Part shown: one piece after another, positions 17,185 through 24,899 of the stretch
How the letters are laid out: each line of letters opens with the position of its first letter
Numbering within the stretch: the stretch's first letter is position 1
Assembly (NCBI GenBank): GCA_947175035.1
Contig: CAMWLG010000027.1
Location: forward strand, 1-41,870
Source of the DNA: an uncultured Lachnospiraceae bacterium
GTDB lineage: Bacteria > Bacillota > Clostridia > Lachnospirales > Lachnospiraceae
Length of the DNA: 41,870 bases
Direction of reading: 5' to 3'
The notes under the pieces: generated by a model
What the model saw: the letters and a program-made list of their open reading frames with translations, nothing else
Databases searched by the model: none
Told to the model about the DNA's origin: nothing
Made by a program: the position numbers and the translations under genes

Positions 17185-18660
17185 CTATTCCAAGCCTTCC
17201 TGGGCTCGTTTCAACGCTTCCCTGACTGCCGCCGCCTTCTGTAGGCACTCCCTGTATTCCTTCTCCGGCACGCTGTCCGCCACGATGCCAGCCCCGGAAC
17301 GCAGGAATACTTTGTGATTCTTGGAGAACGCAAGCCGGATGGCAATACAGGTGTCCAGATTGCCCGTGAAGGACAAGTACCCGATCGCGCCGCCGTAAAT
17401 CCCCCGCTTGTTATTCTCCAACTCATTGATAATCTCACACGCCCTCAGCTTCGGTGCACCGGAAAGTGTTCCCGCAGGCAAGATGGCATCCACCGCATCC
17501 AGCGCATCCTTATCCTCCCGAATCTGACCGCTCACCGTGGAGCCGATGTGCATCACATGGGAATAACGCTCAATGGACATGTACTTTTCCACCTGCACCG
17601 TTCCTATCTGACTGATTTTACCGATATCGTTTCTGCCCAAATCCACCAGCATATTGTGCTCGGCGCATTCCTTCTCGTCCGCCAAAAGCTCCCATTCCAG
17701 CGCCAGATCCTCGCCCTTGGTCGCTCCTCTGGGTCTGGTGCCCGCAAGGGGAAATGTGGTCAACTTCCCGTCCTCCAGCTTCACTAAGGTTTCGGGACTC
17801 GCTCCCACGATCTCTCCGTCCCCGCCGGAAAAGTAGAACATATAGGGGGAAGGGTTCGTTGTCCTGAGAATCCGGTAAGCGTCAAAGAGGCTCCCTTCCA
17901 TCTCCGCCTCCAAACGATTGGACAGCACCACCTGAAAAATATCGCCCTCCTTGATGTAATGCCTGCCCCGCTCTACCATCTCACAATAAGTCTTCTCGTC
18001 AAACAAGGGCTTAAATTCCGTCTTGATTGTCAGGGGAACATGGGCCGCCTTCTCCCCCTGCCGAACCAGCCGCGCCATACTCTCAAGCTCTAACACCGCC
18101 TTGTTATAATTCGCTTCCAGCTCATCCGTGCGGGCATTGACAATCAATATCATTTTCTGCCTGTAATTGTCAAAGGCAATCACCTTGTGAAACAACATCA
18201 AGTTCACGTCAGAGAAACCTTCCTCGTCCAATGCGTCCAACTCTAAGGTCGGTTCGCTATACTTGATATAATCATAGGAAAAATACCCTACCAGCCCTCC
18301 GGTAAAGGATGGAAGATACTCCAACAAAGGACTCTTATTCTCCGCAAGCACCTCCCTGATAATCTGTCGCACATCCTCCTTGGTCGTGCGGCTGGTCATA
18401 GGGGACTTGACCTTACTCTCGCCGTTATAACAGCTGATCTCCATCACCGGATCATAGCCCAAAAAAGTATACCGTCCCCAGCGTTTATCCGCCTCTGCGC
18501 TCTCCAACAGATACACATGACTGCTGACATTCTTGATGATCTGCAGCACCTCAATCGGGGTTGTGGTGTCAGCGTAAAGCTCACAGCTTATGGGAATTAC
18601 ACCATAGCTTCCTTGTGTTGCAAGTTCCTTGCATTCTTCTAAACTCGGGGTCACTTTCAT
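17185..18660 (-). CDS. trpE: Anthranilate synthase component I
   Basis: Makes anthranilate from chorismate, using ammonia from TrpG; first enzyme of the pathway. The start is ATG 18660 (491 residues), because AAGGAGG lies eight bases ahead. An in-frame ATG 30 bases upstream has no such site. The N-terminal LLES motif (in VYLLESAEA) is part of the tryptophan feedback pocket. The chorismate-binding C-terminal domain carries PSPYMFY, the GASPE motif, LAGTRPRG and the GAPK/R motif near DAILPAGTLSGAPK. It is controlled at the RNA level by the T-box in front. Confidence 0.95.
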   Translation of the reverse strand: MKVTPSLEECKELATQGSYGVIPISCELYADTTTPIEVLQIIKNVSSHVYLLESAEADKRWGRYTFLGYDPVMEISCYNGESKVKSPMTSRTTKEDVRQIIREVLAENKSPLLEYLPSFTGGLVGYFSYDYIKYSEPTLELDALDEEGFSDVNLMLFHKVIAFDNYRQKMILIVNARTDELEANYNKAVLELESMARLVRQGEKAAHVPLTIKTEFKPLFDEKTYCEMVERGRHYIKEGDIFQVVLSNRLEAEMEGSLFDAYRILRTTNPSPYMFYFSGGDGEIVGASPETLVKLEDGKLTTFPLAGTRPRGATKGEDLALEWELLADEKECAEHNMLVDLGRNDIGKISQIGTVQVEKYMSIERYSHVMHIGSTVSGQIREDKDALDAVDAILPAGTLSGAPKLRACEIINELENNKRGIYGGAIGYLSFTGNLDTCIAIRLAFSKNHKVFLRSGAGIVADSVPEKEYRECLQKAAAVREALKRAQEGLE

Positions 18661-18716
18661 ACTTTTTGCCTCCTTCTTTCCATTCCTCATTGCTCTTTCT
18701 TCGTGTTCTACACAAC

Positions 18717-18755
18717 AAAAACGTCCTTGACAGACTCATTATTCTGTCAAGGACG
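18717..18755 (-). terminator. T-box regulated terminator ahead of trpE
   Basis: A 13-bp stem (18722-18734 with 18743-18755) is followed on the minus strand by TTTTT (18717-18721). It lies between the T-box motif and trpE, and it competes with the antiterminator formed when uncharged tRNA binds. Confidence 0.9.
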
Positions 18756-19023
18756 GGTTCAACTAATCAATCTCCCGCGGTGCCACCTTGATTCGCGATT
18801 GCTCGCGCACTTATCGGATACTATCATATCCTGAACCTCTCACGCGGGTTCCTGCGTCGCAGAATACTAAAATCTGTCCTCATACACCTCAAACAAATTC
18901 TTTCACTGCGCCCTCCGTGGTCCATTTAACAGCCTGCTTTTCCAACCTTTCTCAGCATCCGGTCTCTCTGTAAGCGCATCTACTGCTTTTATCTCCACAT
19001 CGACGGTTTGTGCTCCACTATTT
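18722..19023 (-). promoter_or_regulatory. Tryptophan-specific T-box leader
   Basis: The minus-strand leader has the conserved T-box AAGGTGGCACCGCGGGAG (18772-18789) followed by the terminator hairpin. Its UGGC core would pair with the GCCA end of uncharged tRNA-Trp (discriminator G). In stem I, the sequence AAATGGACCAC places a TGG tryptophan codon (18922-18924) in the expected specifier position, directly before ACC. Mechanism by family: uncharged tRNA-Trp stabilises the antiterminator so trpE is transcribed, and charged tRNA leads to termination. The region is non-coding; short open frames inside it are coincidental. Confidence 0.92.
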
Positions 19024-19029
19024 TTTATT

Positions 19030-19058
19030 ATATTACTGCACGAAAATATAAATGTCAA
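19030..19058 (-). promoter_or_regulatory. Promoter of the trp operon
   Basis: On the minus strand, TTGACA (19053-19058), 17 bases, TAATAT (19030-19035). Transcription would begin just before the T-box stem I. Confidence 0.8.
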
Positions 19059-19090
19059 TATATTTTTCAAAAAAGTGACCGGATATGCTT

Positions 19091-19360
19091 TCATCTCATA
19101 ATCATTGAGTCAACTACTTTCATCTGTTCTATATTGATTTCATATACCATTCCAACTGATGATAATACTGCCAATATCTTCTCACTCTTCTTTTTTATTA
19201 CTGTATTGGCTGACGGTTTTTCAATTTTTAAAATATCATTTATTTTCCATAACTCATCCCCATTTGAATCTACTGCAACTACATTATTAGGATACATGGG
19301 GTCTCTTTCAGCGATCACTGTCCCAAAAACGACTTGTCTTATAGAGTCTCTCGTATACAT
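19091..19360 (-). CDS. Small uncharacterised protein, possible immunity protein
   Basis: An 89-residue protein, not assigned to a family. It has a beta-rich pattern with NNVVAVDSNGDELWKI (25-40), a layout seen in small beta-sandwich proteins of immunity loci, and ends in a helix/strand. The ATG at 19360 lies inside the last part of the neighbouring gene (53-bp overlap, other frame) and has no clear ribosome site; an in-frame stop lies just upstream. It is either translated by coupling to that gene or is the remains of a gene with a lost start. An immunity role is inferred only from the neighbourhood. Confidence 0.5.
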   Translation of the reverse strand: MYTRDSIRQVVFGTVIAERDPMYPNNVVAVDSNGDELWKINDILKIEKPSANTVIKKKSEKILAVLSSVGMVYEINIEQMKVVDSMIMR

Positions 19361-19916
19361 TTTTATCTATTTGATCCCATTCCAAAACAGTAAAATTATC
19401 GGGTACTTGTTTTGTTAATTGGTGCGATATTATTATCTGGCTTTTATTTGAGAATATCAGCACCAGACCAACCTCTCTTGGCAACGCATAATATGTTGGA
19501 CTATAAGGTTCCAGTTTGATTATTTCAAATCCGACTAATGTTTTATTGATCAGATTTGCAAAAAACTCTGTTGAGTATTTGCTGTCATCAGCTTTTATCG
19601 GAAATAGATCTTCGGCATTCCTTAATTGTTCAGGTCCGTATCGTCCCTCATATCTTTCCGCCCAAGTTATAACACTGCATATCTCTTCGTCACTGTTAAA
19701 TCCTAAGGAAGTCCCATTGTCAAACTCTATGACCAAGGCACCTTCTGATAAAGAAAAAGCCATCTTTTCATCAAGACCATAATACTCTTTGGAGAAATAC
19801 TCTTTGGGCTCAAGCCCATATCTGATCAGTTGGCTTACTTTACTATTTAAGACACTTCTTATCAGTCCTTCTTTATCAGAAATTATATCTGGTTCATAAA
19901 CATTCAGATTTATCAT
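19308..19916 (-). CDS. Uncharacterised soluble protein
   Basis: A 202-residue acidic protein, family not recognised, without signal peptide or membrane segment. Sequence features: an N-terminal LNVYEPDIISDKEGL, a central GTSLGFNSDEEICSVITWAERYEG, and a beta-rich C-terminal third ending RFWDSDR. AAAGGA stands eight bases ahead of ATG 19916, a good ribosome site. It is the first gene of the accessory island after the trp promoter and has a different, AT-richer character than the trp genes. It could be an immunity-type protein like its neighbours, but no motif proves it. Confidence 0.6.
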   Translation of the reverse strand: MINLNVYEPDIISDKEGLIRSVLNSKVSQLIRYGLEPKEYFSKEYYGLDEKMAFSLSEGALVIEFDNGTSLGFNSDEEICSVITWAERYEGRYGPEQLRNAEDLFPIKADDSKYSTEFFANLINKTLVGFEIIKLEPYSPTYYALPREVGLVLIFSNKSQIIISHQLTKQVPDNFTVLEWDQIDKNVYERLYKTSRFWDSDR

Positions 19917-19961
19917 AGCTGGTTTCCTTTATAAACTCCCTTTTGTTAGTGCAATTATAAT

Positions 19962-20402
19962 CTATACTTGACTGTAATCAAGAGATAATTCTTGAGACCA
20001 TATAATTTCTTTATCTTTCAATAAGCACATATCATTATGTACATCCGATGTAATTAATATATCGCTATTAATTTTTGCTTTTAAATAAATGAGAAATCTT
20101 ATTATTTTTGTATATTTATCCTTAGTTGCCTCCTCCTTTTTTATATCAAATAATATTAACTGAACATACTCAAATTCATCACCTATGATATTAGAATCAT
20201 ACACATTGTATGGTGCCTTCTTTTCATTTATAAAAGATATTATCACATCATCTTCACTGTTCACAATTTTATATGTTACACAACTTCCATTGTTTTCTTG
20301 TATGATATCGCTTCCTGAAGAATAGTAATCTGATAAAAATCTTTCTAATAAATCCTCATCCATACATTTTCGCTTTATTCTTCCACAAACACATATTGAC
20401 AT
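19962..20402 (-). CDS. Uncharacterised protein, SitI3-like immunity candidate
   Basis: A 146-residue soluble protein. The N-terminus is Cys/Arg-rich (CVCGRIKRKC), followed by an alpha/beta body. The end, DILITSDVHNDMCLL then EIIW, resembles the closing strands of SitI3-type immunity proteins, but this is a weak, by-eye similarity. AGGAGG lies nine bases ahead of ATG 20402, so the long start is kept; the Met at residue 14 is an alternative. It is short, acidic and AT-rich, with the stop close to the next gene (45 bases), as in arrays of immunity genes. Confidence 0.55.
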   Translation of the reverse strand: MSICVCGRIKRKCMDEDLLERFLSDYYSSGSDIIQENNGSCVTYKIVNSEDDVIISFINEKKAPYNVYDSNIIGDEFEYVQLILFDIKKEEATKDKYTKIIRFLIYLKAKINSDILITSDVHNDMCLLKDKEIIWSQELSLDYSQV

Positions 20403-20517
20403 TCCTCTCGCCTCCTGCTGTTAGTATTCCAGGGAAAGAACCTTTTTCGTTTTCTTAATTCAAGGCAGTGGTATAATAATCTTCTGGACTTTATTGCATA
20501 TTAACATCCCCCAAAAA

Positions 20518-20679
20518 TTTCTGTTTCGCCAAAATAAAAATGATGATTTTCAAACAGGCAAGTATTTAAATTTTACAGGTTCAAGTATATTTTAATGTAT
20601 CATTCAATACAATACTTAAATTATGTTCAGTCAAAAAAAGACGAATCAATTCACTAAATAATATTAAGTCTTCTGTATT
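20518..20679. repeat. Source copy of the 23275-23347 scar
   Basis: Two blocks, 20518-20563 (downstream of the 20581-20907 gene) and 20651-20679 (inside it), recur fused together at 23275-23347 with only a few differences. See the entry there. Confidence 0.7.
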
Positions 20680-20907
20680 TACAATGTAGCTTAAGGATTT
20701 CAAGTCTCCCTTTTCCCCATCCACTTTATACTGTATATTTCTCTCCTGCACTTCTTCTTCAAATCCCCACATCCCCATGGGCATAATAACATTATATCCC
20801 TTATAATCAACAAAAATCCTACATTGATTCTCCAGATATTGTATTTTTAAAGAACAATCTTCACTTAACCAAGTGTCATATTTTTCGCCTTTTTGTACAT
20901 CCCACAT
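20581..20907 (-). CDS. Uncharacterised small protein (immunity-like)
   Basis: A 108-residue acidic soluble protein, not assigned. The start is ATG 20907, since GGAGG sits eight bases ahead; the frame is open further up to 20943 but without support. It reads as beta-rich (SLKIQYLENQCRIFVDYKGY) followed by a helical C-terminus (TEDLILFSELIRLFL). A decayed second copy of its 3' end exists at 23275-23347, so the gene once had a duplicate in this island. Size and company fit an immunity protein; this is inference. Confidence 0.6.
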   Translation of the reverse strand: MWDVQKGEKYDTWLSEDCSLKIQYLENQCRIFVDYKGYNVIMPMGMWGFEEEVQERNIQYKVDGEKGDLKSLSYIVNTEDLILFSELIRLFLTEHNLSIVLNDTLKYT

Positions 20908-20997
20908 CCTATTCTCCTCCATGATAAATATCATATTAGGCATTTACGAAACGCCAAAAGCCGCATAAATTCGGCACTTTTTATTACTTAAAAATAA

Positions 20998-21067
20998 ATA
21001 ACTCCTCACTGGATATGGTATGATAGAGTTGACCAAAACTAAGATCCATTTCCAAGAAAGGAGTTAT
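20998..21067. other. 70-bp block bounded by 9-bp inverted repeats
   Basis: ATAACTCCT (20998-21006) and AGGAGTTAT (21059-21067) are exact inverted repeats around 52 AT-rich bases. The plus strand inside has a TATGATAG -10-like box, and AGAAAGGAG is followed by a 23-codon open stretch (IPLELTDIFP...) ending at TAA 21138-21140. This may be the fossil 5' end of a mobile element or a small non-autonomous repeat. No transposase is recognisable. The rest of 20908-21180 shows nothing else. Confidence 0.3.
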
Positions 21068-21143
21068 TCTGATACCTTTGGAACTGACAGACATTTTTCC
21101 AAGGCGTACATTCCTCTCAATGCGCGTTCTGAAATTTTAAACC

Positions 21144-21834
21144 CCTTGCTGAAAAATTAGTACTTATGCGGACGTATATATTATCTCTTCGCAACTCTAT
21201 CTGTGGTCTCGTATGAATCAAAATACCACCAATTATCAGTAATTTTTTCTGTCCAATAATAATATTTGTTCAGAAACAACATATCTACTTCAACTTTAGT
21301 ATTGCCAGCTATATTATCTCCAGAAAAAATATCTAATGGTTTATCTTCCTCGCTATAATAAAAACCATATATATAAAAACCATTTCTTGGCACTACATCT
21401 ATAATACTTGTTGAAACAATGAAAATGACATATCCACCTTCCGAATTGTTCATTCTATTATCTATGCGGAATACAGGCAATTCGTTAAAGACCTCGCTTA
21501 TTTTTTCATTGTCTAACTCTTCATAAGACTCCTCATATAACTCCACATATGACTCCCCATCCGATTTTATACGCACTATAGCATCCGGTAAGTCTTGGGT
21601 TTTCATTTCAGCAATTGCTTCATTTAGTTCTGCTTGTCTTGCTGCTACTTTGACAGTCACTCTATTCTTTACAAACCGCTGTATTTGTTCAGGAAGCAAA
21701 TACTTTACCAAAGGAATTAGAGCTATAATAAGTATTGTTATAAAAATAATCCAAAATTTCTTACGCTTTTTTTTCATCTTCTAACCTTTCTATTTTTGCT
21801 ATTCCACTGAACATCCATAATACTCAGGATGAGC
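21144..21834. repeat. Copy A of a near-identical gene-sized duplication
   Basis: The sequence matches 24900-25560 almost base for base from CCTTGCTGAAAAATTAG to CAGGATGAGC, including non-coding flanks on both sides of the gene. Copy A is 30 bases longer, mainly from an in-frame expansion around SYVELYEESYEEL. Confidence 0.9.
21181..21777 (-). CDS. Single-pass membrane-anchored protein, paralogue A
   Basis: A 198-residue protein. A basic start (MKKKRKKF) is followed by one membrane helix (about 8-28) and an exported domain of ~165 residues. Conserved stretches of the local family are NSEGGYV, YGFYYSEEDKPLDI and KITDNWWYF. Two paralogues lie nearby (23427-24014 diverged, 24937-25503 near-identical). 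Relative to the latter, this copy has a short internal duplication (SYVELYEESYEEL versus SYEEL) and a three-residue change before YGFYY. No known family was recognised. An AGAAAGG site precedes the ATG. The topology suggests an extracytoplasmic role at the membrane; function unknown. Confidence 0.75.
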   Translation of the reverse strand: MKKKRKKFWIIFITILIIALIPLVKYLLPEQIQRFVKNRVTVKVAARQAELNEAIAEMKTQDLPDAIVRIKSDGESYVELYEESYEELDNEKISEVFNELPVFRIDNRMNNSEGGYVIFIVSTSIIDVVPRNGFYIYGFYYSEEDKPLDIFSGDNIAGNTKVEVDMLFLNKYYYWTEKITDNWWYFDSYETTDRVAKR

Positions 21835-21839
21835 TGTCT

Positions 21840-22100
21840 AAATCGTGAATATGCAATCGTGGAAAAAATGCATGAAGAAACTCCCCACTCCTTACTTGAT
21901 ACCAAAAATAATCTACACTAAACCCAATAATGGCACATAACCAAAGCATTCATCCTGCTCTAGATTTCCTAATTTATTTACTGCCTCTGTATACTGCGGA
22001 ACCTGAAAATACTTCTCTAAAAAATAGTCATCTCCAAGATTTTGCATAAAACGTTTGAAACTTTTTGCAAGCATAACAAAATTACCGTTGTCTCCTTGTC
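21840..22100 (-). pseudogene. Immunity-gene fossils: DUF1851/Tdi1-like end next to Imm70-like start
   Basis: Two remnants lie here. An open stretch of about 60 codons, 22099 to TAG 21913, reads as the C-terminal part of a DUF1851/Tdi1-type immunity protein (FKRFMQNLGDDYF..., then LGNLEQDECFGYVPLL) and has no start. Overlapping it, 21850-21933 closely matches the first ~25 codons of the Imm70-like gene at 29590-30006 (GFSVDYFWY, SGEFLHAFF) but lacks one T in a T-run, which shifts the frame, and it lacks the ATG. The segment looks like a recombination junction of two broken immunity genes. Confidence 0.7.
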
Positions 22101-22109
22101 AAGATTTAT

Positions 22110-22565
22110 TCAAATTTTTGTAAACGTATAAGATTCAACTAAAATATTTTTATTTGCTAAAGGAGGAAGAACTCTGTACAAATACCAATTTACATCTAAT
22201 ATATTTAAACTGGGGATTAACATTTTTTTAGTTCCATCATCTGGTGAAATTGAAATATCAAATTCAGGGGAAATCATTACATCAATTCTATATCGGTAAC
22301 TCTCTTCTAAATAAAACAATGCCAATGCAATAATTTCGTTATTATTCTCCTTTTGCATCATGATGTCAAAATATTCATTTTCACTGATTGAATTTGCCAC
22401 AAAATTAAAATCATCATTATCCCCTAGCTCTGTATAAATTATCTGATTCCTTTCTGAATATAAACTCCACCCGGCTTCTAAATAACATTTTACAATATCT
22501 ACCGATGTTACATTTGTATTTTGTCGTTGCGCAATATTAATATTAAAAATATACATAACTGACAT
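22110..22565 (-). CDS. Uncharacterised small protein (immunity-like)
   Basis: A 151-residue soluble acidic protein, not assigned. The N-terminal part (FNINIAQRQNTNVTSVDIVKC, split in the middle by Thr/Val-rich sequence) leads to an alpha/beta body and a C-terminal half with YRIDVMISPEFDISIS and NWYLYRVLPPL. AGGAGAG lies at good spacing from ATG 22565. It sits directly next to immunity-gene fossils and among other small AT-rich genes. An immunity role is inferred from context alone. Confidence 0.6.
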   Translation of the reverse strand: MSVMYIFNINIAQRQNTNVTSVDIVKCYLEAGWSLYSERNQIIYTELGDNDDFNFVANSISENEYFDIMMQKENNNEIIALALFYLEESYRYRIDVMISPEFDISISPDDGTKKMLIPSLNILDVNWYLYRVLPPLANKNILVESYTFTKI

Positions 22566-22574
22566 ACCGCACTC

Positions 22575-22671
22575 TCCTAATAGAAAATTTCAGTAAATGG
22601 TATTCCTTTTTTGGGCGATACTGTCACACCATCCGCAGCAGGTTTCTCATAATGCGGACTTTCCCTATCTC
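22575..22671 (-). pseudogene. Short coding remnant, about 30 codons
   Basis: In the 178-base gap between two genes, the minus strand has an open stretch ending in TAG with the reading ESPHYEKPAADGVTVSPKKG then IPFTEIFY. It has no start codon and follows a stop. The proline-rich, in-frame tail looks like the end of a lost protein; the family was not recognised. Confidence 0.35.
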
Positions 22672-22743
22672 ATTTACAAACTACCAACTTTTAAAGATTC
22701 ATCATATCTTTATTTTATAGCTGCACCCAAGCTAAATGTCAGT

Positions 22744-23175
22744 TTATCTACTCTTTGGGCTCCAAAATATTTTATCAACATAAAATTGACTACTTGAATG
22801 AATATACACTGCTGCAGAGGAATCATCAAGAACAATTATGTTTGCACCAAACAGATTCTCTAATTGCTTTACCATTTTTTCTAGTATATAAATACCTGTT
22901 TCAATCTTACCAGTATAAATAGTTATATAAACTGAAACATTGGTTTTAATTTGATAATCACTCAGCGTAAAATCTAAATTGCATTCCTCACTGGTATACT
23001 CTGATTCAATATACATATCAAACAAGCTACAGCCAATGTAATCGTATATCTGTTGATATTGGCCTTTGTATTGAATATGTTCGTGCAAAATTTCTTTTAG
23101 AAATTGGATTATTGAATCAATAAATAACGCATAATTATTCTTTATAAGACAATACAAATACATATCCATATACAT
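22744..23175 (-). CDS. Uncharacterised small protein (immunity-like)
   Basis: A 143-residue acidic soluble protein. A helical N-terminal half (FIDSIIQFLKEILHEH) and a beta-rich C-terminal half ending in NIIVLDDSSAAVYI and KIFW somewhat recall the end of the 19962-20402 protein; both may belong to one loose SitI3-like group. There is no signal peptide or membrane helix, apart from a mildly hydrophobic start. The ribosome site is weak (GGTAGGTG touching the ATG). AT-rich; function unknown. Confidence 0.55.
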   Translation of the reverse strand: MYMDMYLYCLIKNNYALFIDSIIQFLKEILHEHIQYKGQYQQIYDYIGCSLFDMYIESEYTSEECNLDFTLSDYQIKTNVSVYITIYTGKIETGIYILEKMVKQLENLFGANIIVLDDSSAAVYIHSSSQFYVDKIFWSPKSR

Positions 23176-23274
23176 TCACCTACCTTAAAAACCAATCTTC
23201 AACTATTCCCCGCATTCAGCCATATCATTGGATTCATGGAAAATTTTTATATGGAACATTCTAAAAAGCTTATT

Positions 23275-23347
23275 TTCTGTTTAGCCAAAACAAAAATGAT
23301 GATTTTCAAACAGGCAAGTCACTAAATAATATTAAGTCTTCTGTATT
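23275..23347. repeat. Deletion scar of a duplicated immunity-like gene
   Basis: Bases 23275-23319 match 20518-20563, and 23319-23347 match 20651-20679, joined directly, so the 87 bases present at the other copy are missing here. It is the relic of a second copy of the 20581-20907 gene. Confidence 0.75.
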
Positions 23348-23426
23348 GTGGAGTCTTTTAAAACTTCCTGCATCACTTCACCATAGGTTCGACTAGCCCT
23401 TTTGCGGGCAAAAGACTTAGTGTTTG
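23348..23426 (-). other. Non-coding remnant with short palindrome
   Basis: The minus strand holds about 33 open codons (ARKRASRTYGEVMQEVLKDS...) with no start, ending at a TAA in 23330-23340, directly behind the stop of the 23427-24014 gene. CTTTTGC-nn-GCAAAAG is a 7-bp palindrome at about 23398-23413. No family was recognised. Confidence 0.3.
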
Positions 23427-24014
23427 TTAATAACTAAATGTCCATTGTTCTTCATAATACCACCAATTATCGATAATTTTTTCTGTCTTGTACCAATATT
23501 TAATATCTGACGTCAATTCGTAATAAATCTTCGTGTTGCAATCAACCTTGGCCCCCGTGGCAATATTGATTGGACTGTCTTCCTCGCTATAATAAAAACC
23601 ATACCAATAATCACCCCAAACTAAATGCGTAATAATGTCTGACGAAATAGCGAAAACCACATATCCACCTTCCGAATCGTCCATATCATTTTTTATTAGT
23701 ATCAAAGAAAACTCTTTAAAAACTTTAGTTATTTTGTCATTGTCCAACTCCTTAAAGGGTATTCCATCTTCATCCTTCACCCGCAGGGTGATGTATCTCG
23801 GTATTTCCTGACTGTCAATTTCAGCAATTACTTGGATGAGTTCTTCTTCGCTTGCCTCTACCTTAGCAGCAATACTGCGCTTAATATAACTTTGTATTTG
23901 TTCAGCATACTTTGTTAGTAAATATTTAGCAAAGAAAGATAGGATAATTACAAGAAAAATTAGGATAATGGTAATTATCCAAAATTTCTTACGCGATTTT
24001 TTATTCTTTAACAT
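23427..24014 (-). CDS. Single-pass membrane-anchored protein, diverged paralogue
   Basis: A 195-residue relative of the proteins at 21181-21777 and 24937-25503: basic start (KNKKSRKKFW), one membrane helix (about 13-35), then an exported domain with DDSEGGYVVF, YGFYYSEEDSPI and KIIDNWWYY. Identity to the other two is clear but much lower, so it arose from an older duplication. ATG 24014 is chosen because GAGAGGG stands seven bases ahead; a longer frame up to 24041 lacks such a site. Function unknown. Confidence 0.72.
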   Translation of the reverse strand: MLKNKKSRKKFWIITIILIFLVIILSFFAKYLLTKYAEQIQSYIKRSIAAKVEASEEELIQVIAEIDSQEIPRYITLRVKDEDGIPFKELDNDKITKVFKEFSLILIKNDMDDSEGGYVVFAISSDIITHLVWGDYWYGFYYSEEDSPINIATGAKVDCNTKIYYELTSDIKYWYKTEKIIDNWWYYEEQWTFSY

Positions 24015-24060
24015 TCTATAACCCTCTCTATTATTGTTCATTCAACAGAGCACCCATACT

Positions 24061-24813
24061 CTATTCTCCATCATGAAATTCATACTTACCCGTGTCTTTG
24101 TCATACCGTAATATACGGTTACTCGTCAGCACGATGGCGTAATATCCGTCCGTTTTTTCATTCAGTACAGTAAAACGCGCATGGATGCCGTCATCCACAT
24201 GTAACGGAGCAGTTACGTATAAAACCTCTTTTAATGTACCACCTTCCTCCTGTACATAAATACGAACCAAATTCCCTAAGCTGCCGCAAAAGTCCCAGCT
24301 GCTAGTGCATACTAGGTAATCCTCCAACCCATCATCATTGAAATCAAATGGGAAATACTCTAAATCTAAGTCGAGCGGGACATGGGCCTCTCCTAAACTG
24401 TTGCACCATTTTGCAAATTTCTCATGCTCTTCTGCATCGCTCCTTAATTCTTCATTCTCTCCCAAAAGAGTATTTTCCCAGTCATATTGCGGCACTGTGC
24501 AGATATCATATTCCAGGATTTCATGGTTTTCTTCTATATAACTAAAATCCACGAATGGGTAACGGAGTGGACTTATGTCTGTCTCCTCTATACTTTCCTC
24601 CGTATTGTTTTCCTCAACACTTTCTTCTGCGCTTTGCCCCATGCTCTGTCCTGTTTCCCGTGGCATCGCATATATTTCCGATGTTAGGTCTTTTATGTAA
24701 GGGTTTTCCCCGCCTTTGCCGCTCCCTTCCTGCAAGATATATACTAACAGGAATACTGCCATTATATTTACTGACAGACATACCACTGCGATAAGCTTTA
24801 ATTTTTTTGGCAT
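24061..24813 (-). CDS. Membrane-anchored protein with FG-GAP-like calcium loop
   Basis: A 250-residue protein with a basic N-terminus, a membrane helix at about 5-28, a Glu/Ser-rich linker (about 38-80) and an exported domain. FDFNDDGLEDYLVC (about 151-164) is an Asp-rich calcium-type loop as in FG-GAP/integrin-like repeats. GGGAGGA is well spaced from ATG 24813. It lies between two members of the 21181-type paralogue group. It shares its layout, not clear sequence identity, with the DxDGDG proteins at 30932-36527. Function unknown; an extracellular or wall-side role is inferred. Confidence 0.68.
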   Translation of the reverse strand: MPKKLKLIAVVCLSVNIMAVFLLVYILQEGSGKGGENPYIKDLTSEIYAMPRETGQSMGQSAEESVEENNTEESIEETDISPLRYPFVDFSYIEENHEILEYDICTVPQYDWENTLLGENEELRSDAEEHEKFAKWCNSLGEAHVPLDLDLEYFPFDFNDDGLEDYLVCTSSWDFCGSLGNLVRIYVQEEGGTLKEVLYVTAPLHVDDGIHARFTVLNEKTDGYYAIVLTSNRILRYDKDTGKYEFHDGE

Positions 24814-24899
24814 GTTAACTGATTCCTCCCAATATATCTGTTAAGTCCAATCTCCCAATCAATTTATCTTGACCAACTAAATGTTCTACTGAACCTGCA

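Noticed and set aside
18903..19094. 63-codon frame in the trp leader
   Set aside because: It overlaps the T-box stem I and the promoter; no ribosome site and no leader-peptide run of Trp codons.
20961..20984. GCCG...CGGC hairpin followed by TTTTTATT on the plus strand
   Set aside because: Only a 4-bp stem, and no plus-strand gene ends there; not convincing as a terminator.
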